A stretch of 64,000 bases of DNA from Taeniopygia guttata (lineage: Eukaryota; Chordata; Aves; Passeriformes; Estrildidae). This document shows, piece after piece, positions 39,535-52,268 of the stretch. The notes under the pieces are model-generated. The model was not told where the DNA came from. It made no database searches and saw only the letters and a program-made list of their open reading frames with translations. The first letter of the stretch is position 1. Every line of letters begins with the position of its first letter. The position numbers and the translations under genes are program-made. The DNA lies in NCBI RefSeq assembly GCF_048771995.1, contig NC_133064.1, forward strand, positions 27,197,001-27,261,000. The letters are read 5' to 3'.

Positions 39535-41206
39535 TTAGAGCAACCTGAAGAGATGTTCATTTTCTATTTCTCTGAGCACAGCCTGCTCCGCCCTGGACAC
39601 TAGACCTGCAACATAGGCAGAGTCTGGCACCAAGTTGAATGGCTCGGAAAACTTCTCAAAAGCTCTCACCACTGCAGCCAGTTCCGCCACCAGGGGGTAT
39701 CCCTCCACAAGCTCAACATCAGCTTCCCAAAGCTGAGTCTGTGGATTTCTCCAAGTCATCACCAACTTGTGGGAAGCCCCAGAGGCATCAGTGAACACTG
39801 TGAGAGCCTTGAGTGCCCTCCGGCTCCTTTATCTCTTGAGGAATAAGGTGGAATTCCTCATTGAAGAACTTGTGAGACGGGGCATGGACTGATATTTGTC
39901 CCCTGTAGCTGTCCAGAGATAGCTGGAGACTGGAACTGCTCTGGAGCAAATGCTCAAACATCCCTTTGGTCAGTCTCTCAGGAGAGTTCCTTCCCTCGTC
40001 AAAAAGCCTGACTGGAAGGTGGATACATGCAAAGTGACACCCTGCTAATTCGCACAACCTCACCCTGGCCTTCTGAATCAGCTTTGCTATCAGCTCTTGT
40101 GGCCTAGTGATGATTTTGGATCTTTGGAGCATTAGGAAAACCCATTCTATGATTAAGAGTGGATCTTTCTGCCCCTTGATTTATTGGAAAATCAACCCAT
40201 GCAGGTGTGGCAGCTTTCCTAGAACAATGAACTGGAAAGGCAGATTTGGGTCACACCGATGTGCCTGCCTTTCTGACAAGGCCTTCTGTACCTTTTCGAT
40301 TGCTGTCTTTGCCTCTGGGGTCAGTTCCCTGGGGGAGGCCAGCTCCCTCTCCCCCTTCAATAAATTGAAGAGAGGTTCCAGGTCCTCATTTGTGAGGCCT
40401 AGCCAGGGCCTTACCCAATTTAAAGACCCACACAGCGAGTGGAGGTCTGCTAGTGTTCTGGGGTTGCAATTGATCTCCAATTTCTGAGGGACAATAGTCC
40501 TTGCAGAAATTTCCAGGCCCAGGTATCCCCAAGGTGGCATTCTTTGAACCTTGTTTTCCTGCAATTGAAATCAAACAGAGGTTAAAACTTTAACCACTAG
40601 GTCAAGTGTATATTGGAGTATAGAGTCATTGGGAGCACACACAAGCACATCATCCATATAGTGAAGGATGATGGCATCCTTTCTCTCTGCACGTACTGGA
40701 GACAGTAGTGCTGCTACATACTGTTGGCATATGAAAGGACTGGATTTTAAATCTTGGGGCAAAACTTTCCAGTGGTAACGTCTCATTGGGGCTTCCCGAT
40801 TGATGGTAGGAACCGAGAATGCAAACCTCGGGGCATCTTCAGCGTGCAATGGAATTTGGAAGAAACAGTCCTTTATATCTAACAGAGCCAATTTCTAGTC
40901 CTGGGGAAGCATAGCTGAACTAGGCATCCCTGGCTGGAGAGGTCCCATGTCCTCCACAATTTTGTTTATCTCTCTGAGATCGTGGAGCAATCTCTACTTG
41001 TCCTTCCCAGGCTTCTTTATTACAAAGACTGGGAAATTCCAAGGGCTGTCTGTTTCTTGCAGGTGTCCTTGAGCTACCTGCTCCTCCACAAGTTTTTCAA
41101 GCACCTCAAGTTTTTCTCTACTCAAAGGCCACTGTGCTACCCACTTTGGGGTGTTATCCAACCACTTTAACTTGTGGGCGGGGCGCTCCACAGTGGCTTC
41201 TTCCAA
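39535..41206 (-). pseudogene. pol: Provirus B reverse transcriptase and RNase H
   Basis: Frame from 41206 downward: WVAQWPLS, then a TAG (40996-40994) at exactly the codon that is also TAG in provirus A. Further stops follow near 40893 (TAG), 40571 (TGA) and 40181 (TAA). YMDD and the surrounding LHYMDDVLVCAPND are intact (about 40655). One extra base near 39835 moves the RNase H part (FTDASGASHKLV) into the next frame. Same length and order as provirus A. Confidence 0.87.
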
Positions 41207-41955
41207 AAATCCTGGGGTGACCTAGGAATGATTAACTGGAGTCCCCAGTGGGACATGGTGTCTCTCCCCCACAGAGGAGCTTTATAGTCTGCCATAAACG
41301 GGCGAACACTTGCTGATTTCCCGTCAGGCCCCTCAATTTGTACTACATTTTTGCAAATTTTTGCCAATGTAGTTCCTCCTATACCCTGAAGTTTGCCTGC
41401 CACAGGTTGCAATTCCCAGTGTGATGGCCACATGGTTTTGGGTATCACCGTGATGTCTGCACCTGTGTCCAGAACCCCTTCCACCTGAAGGTGCTCTGAC
41501 CCATGTGCTAGGTTGCATGCCATGGAGGGTTTATCCTCTCCTACTAACTCTGCCCAGTAGACTTCTGGTGATTTTCCTTCTACTGTGATTCCTTCCAGGA
41601 TGGGAATGGCTTGTGCCAGAATTTGCCCGTTTTCTAGATAGAATGGAGGGTGTAAACAATGTGCCAACAGCATAAGGCTGGATATTTTTCCCTTTGTAGT
41701 CATGGGAACTATTTCAGTCTCTGGAGGTGTATATGTTGTGTCCTCAATAACAAAATACTCACTGTCCAGTTCCATATCGTATGCCTGCAGGCCTTGTGAG
41801 CTCTTTGACAGGTCCACTACAATAACTTTCCAATCAGTGGTTCTGAAATGAAATCCTTTGGCAGTCCCTAGGCGAGGTCGGCCTAGGGGCTGCCAAACCT
41901 TGTTAGTTATAAATTTTACATTTTTTTTTTCTCTCCCCCCAACCATGGTTTCCAC
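41167..41955 (-). pseudogene. pro: Provirus B dUTPase-like/protease region
   Basis: Long open stretch with a degenerate dUTPase-like part (DMELDSEYFVI; LENGQILAQAIPI), then protease with DTGAD, the GIGGTT flap and GRDTM near the end. The entering frame (42136-41903) and this frame meet at the A10 homopolymer near 41930, so an indel there separates gag-pro readthrough from the protease. The protease core itself looks undamaged. Confidence 0.8.
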
Positions 41956-42057
41956 CCTCCCCCTTATTTGTTAAGAGAGAGGCATTGTCCCGTGTGGGTC
42001 CCGCTACATTTATATCTTTGCACGTAGCTCTTTTAGCTGTGGGGACGCGCTGTGCAC

Positions 42058-43788
42058 TCAGTTTTTTTGTTTGTTGATCTGTCTCTGGTTCTGGTGTTGA
42101 GGACAGTTTCTGGCAAAGTGTCCTGGTTTCTTGCAACGCAGGCAGATGATGTGCTGCAGCTGTTGTGATGACCTAGGTTGCTTCCTTGGGCTTGATGCAC
42201 CAGGGGTAACAGGCTGTATTTTTGCAGATGTTGCATGACTGTCAGGAGTATCGAGCAGCTCTGCTCTCCTGGCGCAGACGTCAATCATCTGAGCAAGGCT
42301 AGGTGCTGGGTCGAGAGGAAGACTGAGAATGATCCTACGACAGGTCTCATTTGCATTCCTCTGAGCCATTTTTTAAAACAACTCTGTTTGTATCTTGGTG
42401 TCTTGCACCTGTTTTTCATCTTGGCTTCTCAAACGATCCACAAACTGTAAAAAACTCTCAGAAGGAAACTGTTTAATGTTAATATAGCTGCATTTAACCT
42501 CAGTTCCTGGTAATTTATACAAAGTCTTTTCTGCAGCATTACAGATTTTTTCCAAAACCGATCTAGATAACAGTCTGGTTTGTTTTTCTGGGCATTGTAT
42601 GTCTCCTGTACCACATAAATGATGTATCGTAATGAAATGACCATCACTGTCAAGGGCTTCACTGGGTGTACGTTGTATTTCTTGCAAAATTATTTCCAAA
42701 GCCAATTTCCACTTTTTTTCCCATATCTCATATTCAGAAGGTGTTAGTAAACATTTAAACAAGTCGGTTATATCTTTAGGTACCATTTCATTTTAATTGA
42801 ACGTTGCCCATATCATCCCTTTAAAAATCTCACTGTACCTCCCAAATTCTCTCTGAACTTTACAGATTTCTGTTTTGTCTCTATATGGTAGTGGCTGATA
42901 TGTTCTGGTACCATTTCTTCTCCCTAAATAAGCAACTGGTGCTACAGATGGTATAGATTCCTCGGCAGAGGCAGGGTTTTGTCCCCCCACCACCCCCTGG
43001 GTCCCGGTGAGAGGCAGCTCGCACCCCCCTCCCCGGGATGTCTGCCCCGCAGTGCAAACTCGGGCCCCGCCGCTGCTGTGAGCTGCTGGGCTGCCCTGAC
43101 CTCCTTCCGCTCCGTCCTCAGCGCTGGGGCTTGGAGGTGTGCAGGGGCCGGCCCAGCCCATGTTCCCGGGGCGACGCGGGGGCTGGCACTGATAAGGAGG
43201 GTGTGGTGGTGCTGTGGGAGATAGGGAGGCATTGGGGGGAGGGGGTGAAAGAGGGGTTGGAGGGCGGGGGAAGCAAAGGAATGTGAGAAGGAGGGGGAGG
43301 CGGTGATCGGGTTGGGGCACATGTTCGCCGCCAGTATCCCGCCGCGTCTCCGGACTATTTTTCTTGGAAAAGCAAGGTGTTAGAGGGGAATAAGGGGTGG
43401 GTGGGGGGTTTTCAGGGCTGGGATATTGAGGCGGTGGGCAGGTTGGGGAAAAGGGAGTATTTGAGCTGTGGGTCTGCGTTCGTAAGCTTTTTTCTGCTTC
43501 TAAAATCTTTTTTAGTGCTTGTAAAAATATCGGAATAAATCAAGAAGCTTTATGTTCACCATTTTCGATTTTTAAAGTTAATATCTGTCCAATTTGGTCC
43601 CAAAAAGAAAGCAAATTCAGTTCTCGCACAGTGAAATTTGGTATTTCTGCTGCCAGCCAGCATACAAAACGCAGGAGAAGCTTGTTAGAGAATGATACAT
43701 TGTTTAAGATATTGCTAAGGTGTGTTAGTGTGCTCTTTTTTTCCAGCGACAGTTTTGCACCCATTATTTTAATCGTATCGCTGGTCAA
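42058..43788 (-). pseudogene. gag: Provirus B gag (matrix, capsid, one zinc knuckle)
   Basis: Starts at the ATG of MGAKLSLEKK (about 43764; an upstream in-frame ATG lies at 43788). A single frame covers matrix (FWDQIGQILTL), a Pro-rich linker, capsid (PLPYRDKTEICKVQ; major-homology-like QFVDRLRSQ) and nucleocapsid with one CCHC knuckle (CLRCKKPGHFARNC), ending 42058. Three in-frame stops are present: TGA 43542-43540, TAA 42795-42793 and TAA 42375-42373. Provirus A has CGA and TCA at the first two positions, so they are private lesions. This copy gives the best view of the family's Gag layout. Confidence 0.87.
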
Positions 43789-44286
43789 TTCTCCACCAGA
43801 CTTATAACACAGTATGAATTAATCTAATTTCCCTCCGTGGAAATCGGAGCGCGGAGGGGGGGGCGGGGAGAGGGGCACTTGTCCCGCCGCTTGCCGGAGC
43901 GGCTCCAACCCTCTCTCCCGGCACTTCTTCCCGGGGAACGTGGGTACTCTCAGCCCACATGTTCCACGCTTTCTCGCAGAGGGTTCCTGGCACCCCCTCT
44001 CGCAAGCAGCCCCCCGCAGTCACTATGGTAACTCCTCCAAGCCAGGTGCGTTCCCGGGTGACGCGAACGGAGAACTCACCAAGCCTGCGAACTGCGGGGT
44101 TCATGTGTGTACTCGTCTGGAGGTCCCTCTCCAGCCGGCTTGCCTGGGGTACACAGGCAAGGTCCCTGATTTCTCCCTGTCACTCAAAGGCTTTAAAGGC
44201 AGCTAGAGTAACAGGGCAGTTGACTGTCCCAAAAGCTATTGAAATCCACTGAGATAGGGGGTCCAGCTTCAGCGTGGGCTCACAGG

Positions 44287-44308
44287 CAGCACACGTTGGG
44301 GCGCCAAC
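44287..44308 (-). promoter_or_regulatory. Provirus B primer-binding site (tRNA-Lys type)
   Basis: On the minus strand, TTGGCGCCCCAACGTGTGCTGC starts at the LTR edge. Confidence 0.8.
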
Positions 44309-44655
44309 TGTAGTTTTCCCCCCATACGCAGACATAGAATAATCCGACTTGCTCACAGATAAGGGGCTGTGAGGGGAGGAATATCAGGAGAGGGGAAAAA
44401 TATTCAAAAGAGGCTCTCAGCCCAGGATAATGCTGGTACAGCTCTCTTTATTCTGTGGTGTCCATGTGGAGAGCGGGACAAAAGAGAGGAAGAACAGGAA
44501 ATGTCAGGGGGTCTATATAGGTTTTGGACAGGGTGGGCTTTCCAGGCTCTCCGCCAACCCCGTTGGGGCAGAAAGGAGGATCCAAGGGTTATCTTGATCA
44601 GAGTCACAGGGTCCCGGGGAAGGGGAAACAGAATGCTCATGAACTCACTGTTACA
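44309..44655 (-). repeat. Provirus B 5' LTR
   Basis: On the minus strand it starts TGTAACAGTGAGTTCATGAGC, with a TATATAGA-type box near 44515 and AATAAAGAG near 44445. Followed on the plus strand by the duplication GTGGGC. Confidence 0.9.
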
Positions 44656-44820
44656 GTGGGCTTAGGGAGGAGCAGGAGGCGGAGAAGGACGGGTGGATGA
44701 GGAGGGATGGAAGAGGAGAAGGAGGTGGGGTTAGCGAGGGGGGGGAGGAGGGGGGATGGAAGAGGAGGAGAGGAAGGAAGAGGAAGAGGAGGGACAAAGG
44801 CGTATCAAGGACAGCAGGAG
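44656..44820. repeat. GGA-rich purine tract
   Basis: GGAGGAGAAGGAGG-type low-complexity sequence continuous with 37861-37907 before provirus B insertion. Confidence 0.75.
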
Positions 44821-45244
44821 GAAGCACACCGTCAGGCCCTCCCTGAATTCGCAGCCCCCACCTGTAGGATCATTGCCCCACCCCCATCCCGCAGGTGAGC
44901 GGGAAGGGGAGCTCGGCCCAGATATCCTGGGGGGTCCCTGGGTTGGGTTTTTTGGGGGGATGTTTAGAGGATGAAGAACTGCAAAGCTGAGTGGAAAAGC
45001 CCCAGTGGGGGGACATTCGGGGGTCCCGGTGGCGGCTGCCGGCAGAGGCAGCCTGGAGGAGCAGAGCCTTGTGTCGCCCAGGAGCCCAAAGTGGGGAGCC
45101 CAGGTAGGGGGGAGTGCCACCATTGGCGGGACCCTCAACAGCCTGGAGAGGGGCAGGGGGGACTCCTTTGAGCCCCTGCAGCCCAAAGCAGAGAAGAAGG
45201 GGGGAAGGGAGCCCGGGAGCTCAAAAAGCCCTGTGCAAGAGACG
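44821..45244. other. GC-rich stretch, no gene recognised
   Basis: Moderately GC-rich, with several overlapping ORFs up to about 155 codons on both strands, none with a recognisable domain. Nothing can be assigned. Confidence 0.4.
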
Positions 45245-46030
45245 TTCCGAAGTTTCCCTCATGTGCCTCACGACCGTCACAATGACAGAGACTCTGACTC
45301 TGCAGACCCTGAGTGCAGTTCTGGCCTGGTTGAAGTGGATTCTCGCCAGGTGATTGCTTGTAGGTGTGTTTGCTGTGCAGCCACACTGCACTGCTTCTGG
45401 CAGGGCCTGGCAATGAGCGGCTTGCTCTGTACACTTACACCTGCTGCACGATCCCCGCTCATCACAACAGCCTGTTAATTTCCCCACCCTCGGCCAGATG
45501 CCACTCACTTAACTTTCAGTGATCCCCCACGGAAGATCCCTCATCTGCCTCACCACCTCCATCAGGGACAGAGATTGAGGGCCACTCCCAATGGCTGAGA
45601 CTGAGACCCTTAAAATTCTAACATGGGGGCGCTGGCCTGACCGAAGTGGGATGTTTGCCAAGTGTTGCCTCAGGTGTGATTGCTGGACCAAGACTGGTTT
45701 CCCATGGCAACCAGTCCTGAAACAATGGATCCTGCTCACTGCTGGGACTGGTTTGTCCTTTTCGGAACTGCACTGTCTGTACTTGTTCTCAACTTATTCT
45801 CCACTGTCCTGTACCTGCTCCCTCAACTATAAAAGACCCCTGAGTTAACCAAAGATTTAGAGATTCTTCCCGACATGACAAGACGGATCTGTTGGCTGGA
45901 CCACAAAGATTTCATCTCTCCATTGGTAGCTATTTCCCCTCGCCCACTTTCTCTCTCTCTCTGTCCTTTATCTCCTTCCTAACCATTCTATCTCATCTGC
46001 TGAGGGCACTCAATAAAAGGTGCATTGGCT
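45245..46030 (+). repeat. Probable degraded LTR with internal duplication
   Basis: CTATAAAAGACCCC (about 45828) and CAATAAAAGG (about 46010) are promoter and polyadenylation-type boxes about 180 bp apart. The segments 45245-45375 and 45525-45690 resemble each other (GTGCCTCAC..CAGAGACTCTGAC; CCTGRYYGAAGTGG). Edges not resolved. Confidence 0.45.
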
Positions 46031-46450
46031 TTGATGGATACTGAAATTCCTCCTGCTGTGTGTCCTTTGCACTCTGAGATGGGTAAAATGAAACATCAGG
46101 ACCCCCACTTGTACCAGCGGATCGTGGCAGCCCAGCATCCTAAATGGGGAGAACCAAGAGGGGGGAGCTTTTGGGATTGCTGGGATTCCCAGCAGACTGG
46201 GGAGAGTGGGCACCGAGGAGAAGGGGGACCCCCAATCCAAGTCTAACCCCCAGCAGCTGAGACAGGGGGTAACCCTGAACACCAAAGGGGAGGGACCAAG
46301 GACCGGGAACTTCTGGGAGGCTTTTTCAGGGCTGAATCTCGGTGTTTGGGATGTTTTTATGGAGCCCAGGTGATCAGTGACTTCTAGAGATGGACTTGGG
46401 CAGAGGGACCTTCAAACTCAACATGCTCATCCCTTGTTTTCCTCAAACCA

Positions 46451-47880
<1,430 letters not shown>

Positions 47881-47884
47881 GTGC

Positions 47885-48075
47885 CCCCCATTCCCTGTTA
47901 TCCATGTTGGGAATACACCTGGTTGGTTTTCCTTTTGGTTTGGCCTTAATTTTCCTCTGCTTCATATTCATCCCTCAAATCAGCCAAAACGGGGTTAAAT
48001 GAAAGAAATTGATTAAAAATATCTGAAGTCCCACCATTTCACAGGTGTTTGAGGGGGAATTTAGGATTTGGGGAC
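47885..48075. other. No gene recognised
   Basis: 3' flank of the zinc-finger pseudogene; no repeat or coding signal seen. Confidence 0.4.
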
Positions 48076-48079
48076 ACAT

Positions 48080-48390
48080 TCTGTGTGGAGTGCCCCTGTT
48101 GCTAAGAGGCAGGAGTTTGATCTCACCCTTATTGTGTTGCTAATAACTCCTCCCTTGACCCAAACCCTAACTCCACCCCTGGGATACCCTATACAAACCC
48201 CACAGCCCTGCCTTTGTCCTGTCTTTTGGGGGTAAGAAATGGATTCTGGAGCTTTGTGAAACCAAGACCTGTCTCGTTTGTTCCCAGCAACGGCAGCTGC
48301 ACCCTCCCTAGACACCATGAACTGCGGAGAATAGGGGAAGCCAGTGAGTACATGTCCTGGACTGCAAGATAAGTGTGTGTTCTATTTGCC
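48080..48390 (+). repeat. Possible LTR or retro-element fragment
   Basis: Unique-looking 300 bp with a TATACAAACCCC box (about 48190) and a downstream GT-rich part. Edges uncertain. Confidence 0.35.
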
Positions 48391-48393
48391 ATC

Positions 48394-48957
48394 TGTCAGA
48401 GGTGGGGCAGGTACCTTCTGTTCATTGGGCAGTTTTCTTTATCTCTTCCAAAACCAATCCTCCCTCCAGGAGATATTAATGGACCATTAATTATTAATTA
48501 TCTTGTATTAATGGGCCAATGAGTGTCGCTGCTGATAAAATAGCATCATCCCACTGTGAATTGTTCTGCCCAGGGGGAGGAGGCAAGCATTCCCGCCTGG
48601 ATAGAATTGGAGGCTTGGAATACCACAAGCAGCCTTTTCCCACTGAATTCCCAGAGGATCAACCTTTTCCTACTGGATTCTGAGAGGATCAGCCCTTTCC
48701 CACTGGATTCCCAGAAGATCAGCCCTTTTCCCAATGGACTCACAGAGTATCAGCCCTTTTCCCACTTTGCATTTGTATTTCTAATTTTCCCCAATAAAGA
48801 ACTGTTATTCCTGCTCCCATATCTTTGCCTGAGGGCCCCTTAATTTCAAAATGATAATAATTATAATAATTATAATAATCTGCAGGGACGGATAATTTCC
48901 ATTTCAGGGGAGGCTCCTGCCTTTCTCAGCAGACACCTGGCTTTTCAAACCAAGACA
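48394..48957 (+). repeat. Solo LTR with internal 35-bp repeats
   Basis: Runs from TGTCAGAGGTGGGGC to CAAACCAAGACA with CAATAAAGAACTG near 48792. Four units of about 35 bp (CCTTTTCCCACTGAATTCCC AGAGGATCA type) occupy 48635-48765. No clear target duplication. Confidence 0.6.
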
Positions 48958-49086
48958 ATAACAAAGTTATTGTTATTATATATATAATAAAATATATTAA
49001 TATTATAAAAATATATAAATATTATAAATTTATATGATATTTATATAATATTTATATATTTATAAAATATATTAAAACTATATATA
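48958..49086. repeat. AT-rich simple repeat
   Basis: TATATAATA/TTTATA low-complexity; interrupted by the LTR at 49087 and continuing after 49884. Confidence 0.85.
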
Positions 49087-49883
49087 TGTCGTGGTTTGAC
49101 ACGGAAAAAGAATTTTTCTCAGAAGGAAGAGGTCAATTTGGATATTGACCAATTGAAGGTGGACACGCCTCTGAGAACACAGAGGGGTTAAAAGCAGAAT
49201 TCCGAGGAGAACTCGCTCTCTTTGGTTCCAGTCAGCGTGCAGTGCAGCCTTGTTGGAGTGTGTTTTAAGTTTCCCCCCAGTTATGGTTACTCCCTGTCCC
49301 CCTCTTTTTGTAAAATGGTCCAGCCTTCCTTCTCCTCCCTCCTCCATCTGCCTGTCATTCCTCCCTCCACCCAGTTCATTGTATTCCTTCTGAGTTATCC
49401 TTGAAAGGAAGAATCCTAAAAGCAGTCTGTCCATCCATGCATTGGTGGTGAGAGCACTGTGCATGGAAAGGAGAGGGCCACCATATCAAACTTTTTCTCT
49501 GGGCGGTGCCATGTGTGACATGGAAACACAGGATGTGGCAGCTGTGTTTCCTGGGGGGTCTGTGGCACGGGAGGGACTCCTCTCTCCCTCGATGGACTAA
49601 GTATCGATTGTCTGGAGGGTGGAAACTTGATTGGGGTCCAGATTGTGTCTCGCTGTGGTTTGTTGGAGTTGGGTGGTGAGAGGAGGAATGCTTTGGAAGG
49701 TTTTCATTTTGAATTTTGTGTGTGTTTTTTCTTTCTTTTTCCTTTTATAGTAGTATAGTAGTAGTAGCTTAATAAAGTGGGGGTTTTTTTCCCTTGTTAT
49801 TAAGCTTGGGCCTGCTTTTCTCTGTTCCCGATTGCATTTCACAGCATTCAATTGAGGTTGAATTTTCATGGGAGCACTGGCAA
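49087..49883 (+). repeat. Solo LTR (same family as 34688-36072), 3'-truncated
   Basis: Starts TGTCGTGGTTTGACACGG; AATAAAGTGG lies near 49770. The end stops within GGGAGCACTGGCA, lacking the terminal inverted repeat. Flanked by AT repeat. Confidence 0.75.
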
Positions 49884-50160
49884 AATATTATATATATATA
49901 AAGTACTCTGGAATATATATAATATATATACTATAAATAGCTGATACAAGTATGTTTTATACATACATATTATAGTATTGGCTTTTTGCAAATATTAAAA
50001 TTTATTTTATATGTGTGGTGTTAAAGGAACTTTGTTATAAAGATACCGTTTTTATTTCTGTTGTTAATTACGGTTAGGTTTAACAACAGAAGTAAAACAA
50101 AAAAAATATGTATAGTTAATAGAAAAAATAATAATAAATAATAAATAATAAAAGAATAAT
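49884..50160. repeat. AT-rich simple repeat
   Basis: TATATATA and AATAATAAA tracts with no gene. Confidence 0.8.
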
Positions 50161-50350
50161 AAAAGACTGGGATTGTACAAACTGGGATTACACAGACTAG
50201 GACAAACTGGACTGGGTTTATGCAGACTGGGACAAACTGGACTGGGATAAACTGGACTGGGATTGCACAAACTGGGATAAAATGGACTGGGATAAAGTGG
50301 ACTGGGTTTGTACAGACTGTAGTTGCACAAAGTGGGATCACATGGACTGG
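50160..50350. repeat. Minisatellite (ACTGGGATAAACTGG units)
   Basis: About ten units of 10-20 bp with GGACTGGGATWRMACAAACTGG. Confidence 0.8.
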
Positions 50351-50594
50351 GAGAAAAGCATTGGCTACCTTTGGCTACCATCCACCTATAAAGGTGGCCA
50401 CATCAAGTTGGCTTGATCCTGTTTGGGTGTCCCATCCCTCTCTTTCCCTCACTCTCCCGCCCCTTCCCCATCGTTCCCCCAATCCCCATTCCCCTCCCCT
50501 GTGTTTGGTTTTGGGGGTTACAGGCCCCTCCTGCTCCGTTTGGGGGTCCCGACCCCCCTTTGGTTTAATTTGGGGCCCCCGCCGCCCTTCTCAC

Positions 50595-50687
50595 CTCGCT
50601 CCCCACTCCCCCCGCGGCCGGGGGGGCTCCCAGCACCACCAGTGCCACCAGTACGGCCCCAGCTGCCCCCGCACGCCCCATCCCCAT
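50595..50687 (-). CDS. MHC class II beta chain, first exon (signal peptide) only
   Basis: On the minus strand, ATG at 50687 opens 31 codons (MGMGRAGAAG, then AVLVALVVLGAPPAAGG) that form a typical signal peptide with an Ala/Gly-rich n-region, a Val/Leu core and an AAGG cleavage area. It ends at a clean donor, GTGAGAAGG (50594-50586). This pattern is characteristic of the first exon of bird class II beta genes. No exon for the beta-1 or beta-2 domain was found downstream (below 50595), where the sequence becomes repeat and LTR. It is therefore a stranded exon, or the gene continues through a rearrangement. Identity is by pattern only. Confidence 0.6.
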
Positions 50688-50754
50688 CCTCAGGGTCACC
50701 TCCCCCTCCCCAAATTCCGCTCCCGGGGAGCGCTGGGCGCTGCGGGTCCGCCTG

Positions 50755-50970
50755 GCAACTTAGGAATCATCAGCGAAAGACGCTCTGCTTGGCTGGAAAT
50801 GGCCCCTCCAAGTCTCTGGCTAGCGCTGTGAGAGGCGCTGGGCTCTGACTGGCAACCGATGAGTCAGAGCCGCGCCGGGCGCTGATTGACTGAAAATCGC
50901 CGGGAGGGGCCAGTGCACTGAGGTTTTGTCCGACAACTGGTTTGTCATCAGCGTCGCGCGCTCTGATTGG
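50755..50970 (+). promoter_or_regulatory. Three MHC-type X-Y promoter modules
   Basis: Each module has an X1-like R-CAAC core and a Y box-like CTGATTGG exactly 30 nt further on: GCAAC 50755 with CTGCTTGGC 50785; GCAACCGATGAGTCA 50852 with CTGATTGA 50882; ACAAC 50933 with CTGATTGGCC 50963. The second has the X1-X2 layout (GATG then AGTCA) of MHC class II promoters. Such modules bind RFX, CREB and NF-Y and recruit CIITA/NLRC5. All point to the plus strand, opposite to the adjacent class II beta exon. Confidence 0.65.
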
Positions 50971-50989
50971 CCAGGATCTGCTTCGGGGT

Positions 50990-51405
50990 GGGAACGGGAG
51001 GAACTGGGGACCCCCAGGAGCCCCTCGGATTTGTGGATTGCCATCTCCCCTCGGGCATCGGGGCAGCCCTGGGGCCGCCCCAAAACCCCTAAAATGCGGA
51101 GGGTCCCCGGAGCCGTTTGGAACCCCCAAGAATGGGATGGAAGCGGCAGCAGCTGCCTCAAAAGCGATTGAAGGGTCCGGTCCGAGAATGGGGGAGGCTC
51201 CGGGGATGGCTCCGATCCGGATTGGGGCGGGCTGGGATTGAGGGACGGTCCTTTCAGCGGCTGGGGAGGGGGCTGGAACTGGGGGAGGGGCTGGGATGGG
51301 GGAGGGGTCCGTGATTGAGGGAATGGGTCCATTCCGTGACTGGGGCGGGGTCTCTCCATGGGATCGGGGTCCAGGATTGGGTCACGGTCTCTCCCCGATC
51401 CGAAA
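50990..51405. other. GC-rich region, no gene recognised
   Basis: Follows the X-Y modules in the direction they face. Contains short GGGCTGGGATTGAGG-type repeats from 51225. No signal-peptide or immunoglobulin-domain exon seen. Confidence 0.4.
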
Positions 51406-51409
51406 CCCG

Positions 51410-52263
51410 GGGAGGTCAAACACCCCAAATCCTGGGGTCAACCCCCCCCGACCCCAAATCCTGGGAGTTCAAACACTGCCGGGGTCAAACACCCCCAAAC
51501 CCAAACTTTGGGATGTCAACCTCCCCCAACCCCCAAATTTTAGGATCAAACCCCCTTAATCCCAGATCCTGGGGTGTCCAACACTCTCCAATTCCCAAAC
51601 GGTGGGGTTAAATTTCCCTGACCCCAAATCCTTGTGTTTGAAACATTCGGGGTATTCAACACCCCCAATTCCCAAAGTTTGGGCTCAAATACCCCTAAAT
51701 CCTAAATCCTGAGGTGTCAAACACCCCCAACGCCCAAAATTTGGGGTTAAAACCCCCAATTCCCAACTCCTGGGGTTTGAAATATCTGGGGTGTCCAATC
51801 CTCCTCATCCCCAAACTTTGGCGTCAAAGCCCCTCCCAATCCCAAACCCTGGGGTGTGAAATCCCCCTGATCCACCCAACTTCAGTGTTAAATTCCCCCA
51901 AATCCTGGGGTCAATCCCCCCAATTCCCGAACTTTGGGGTCAAAACCCCCAAACCCCAAATCCTAGGCTTTGAAACATCTGGGGTGTACGAATGCCCTGC
52001 TCCCAATGTTTGGGGGTCAAACCCCCCGCTTCCCAAATCCTCGGGACAAAAAGCCCCCAAATCCCAAACCCTGGGGTGTAAAATGCCCCCAGTCCCCAAA
52101 ATTTTGGGTCAAAACCTGCCAAATCCCAAAATCTGAGGTCATAAACACCCAAACCCCAAATCCTGAGGTGTCAAGACATCCCCAAACCTTAAATTTTAGG
52201 ATCAAATCCCCCCAGTCCCCAAAGGTTGGGGTCACGCCCCCACAAAACCCGCTCCAGCCCTGG
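51410..52263. repeat. Minisatellite, 3' flank of SNRPA-like copy 2
   Basis: Same CCCCAAATCCTGGGGTTTGAAAC array as 12060-12670, with more units. Confidence 0.85.
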
Positions 52264-52268
52264 GGGGC

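Larger units (their letters stand above)
37908..44655 (-). mobile_element. Provirus B: betaretrovirus-type ERV, minus strand, env-deleted
   Basis: LTRs 44309-44655 (5') and 37908-38255 (3') are flanked by the exact duplication GTGGGC (37902-37907 and 44656-44661). It is the same family as provirus A, with the same gene order and a full-length integrase but no env. By eye the LTRs differ at about ten positions. It carries stops and frame changes in gag, pro and pol and a changed catalytic Glu in integrase. It lies in a purine-rich tract between the two SNRPA-like copies. Confidence 0.92.
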
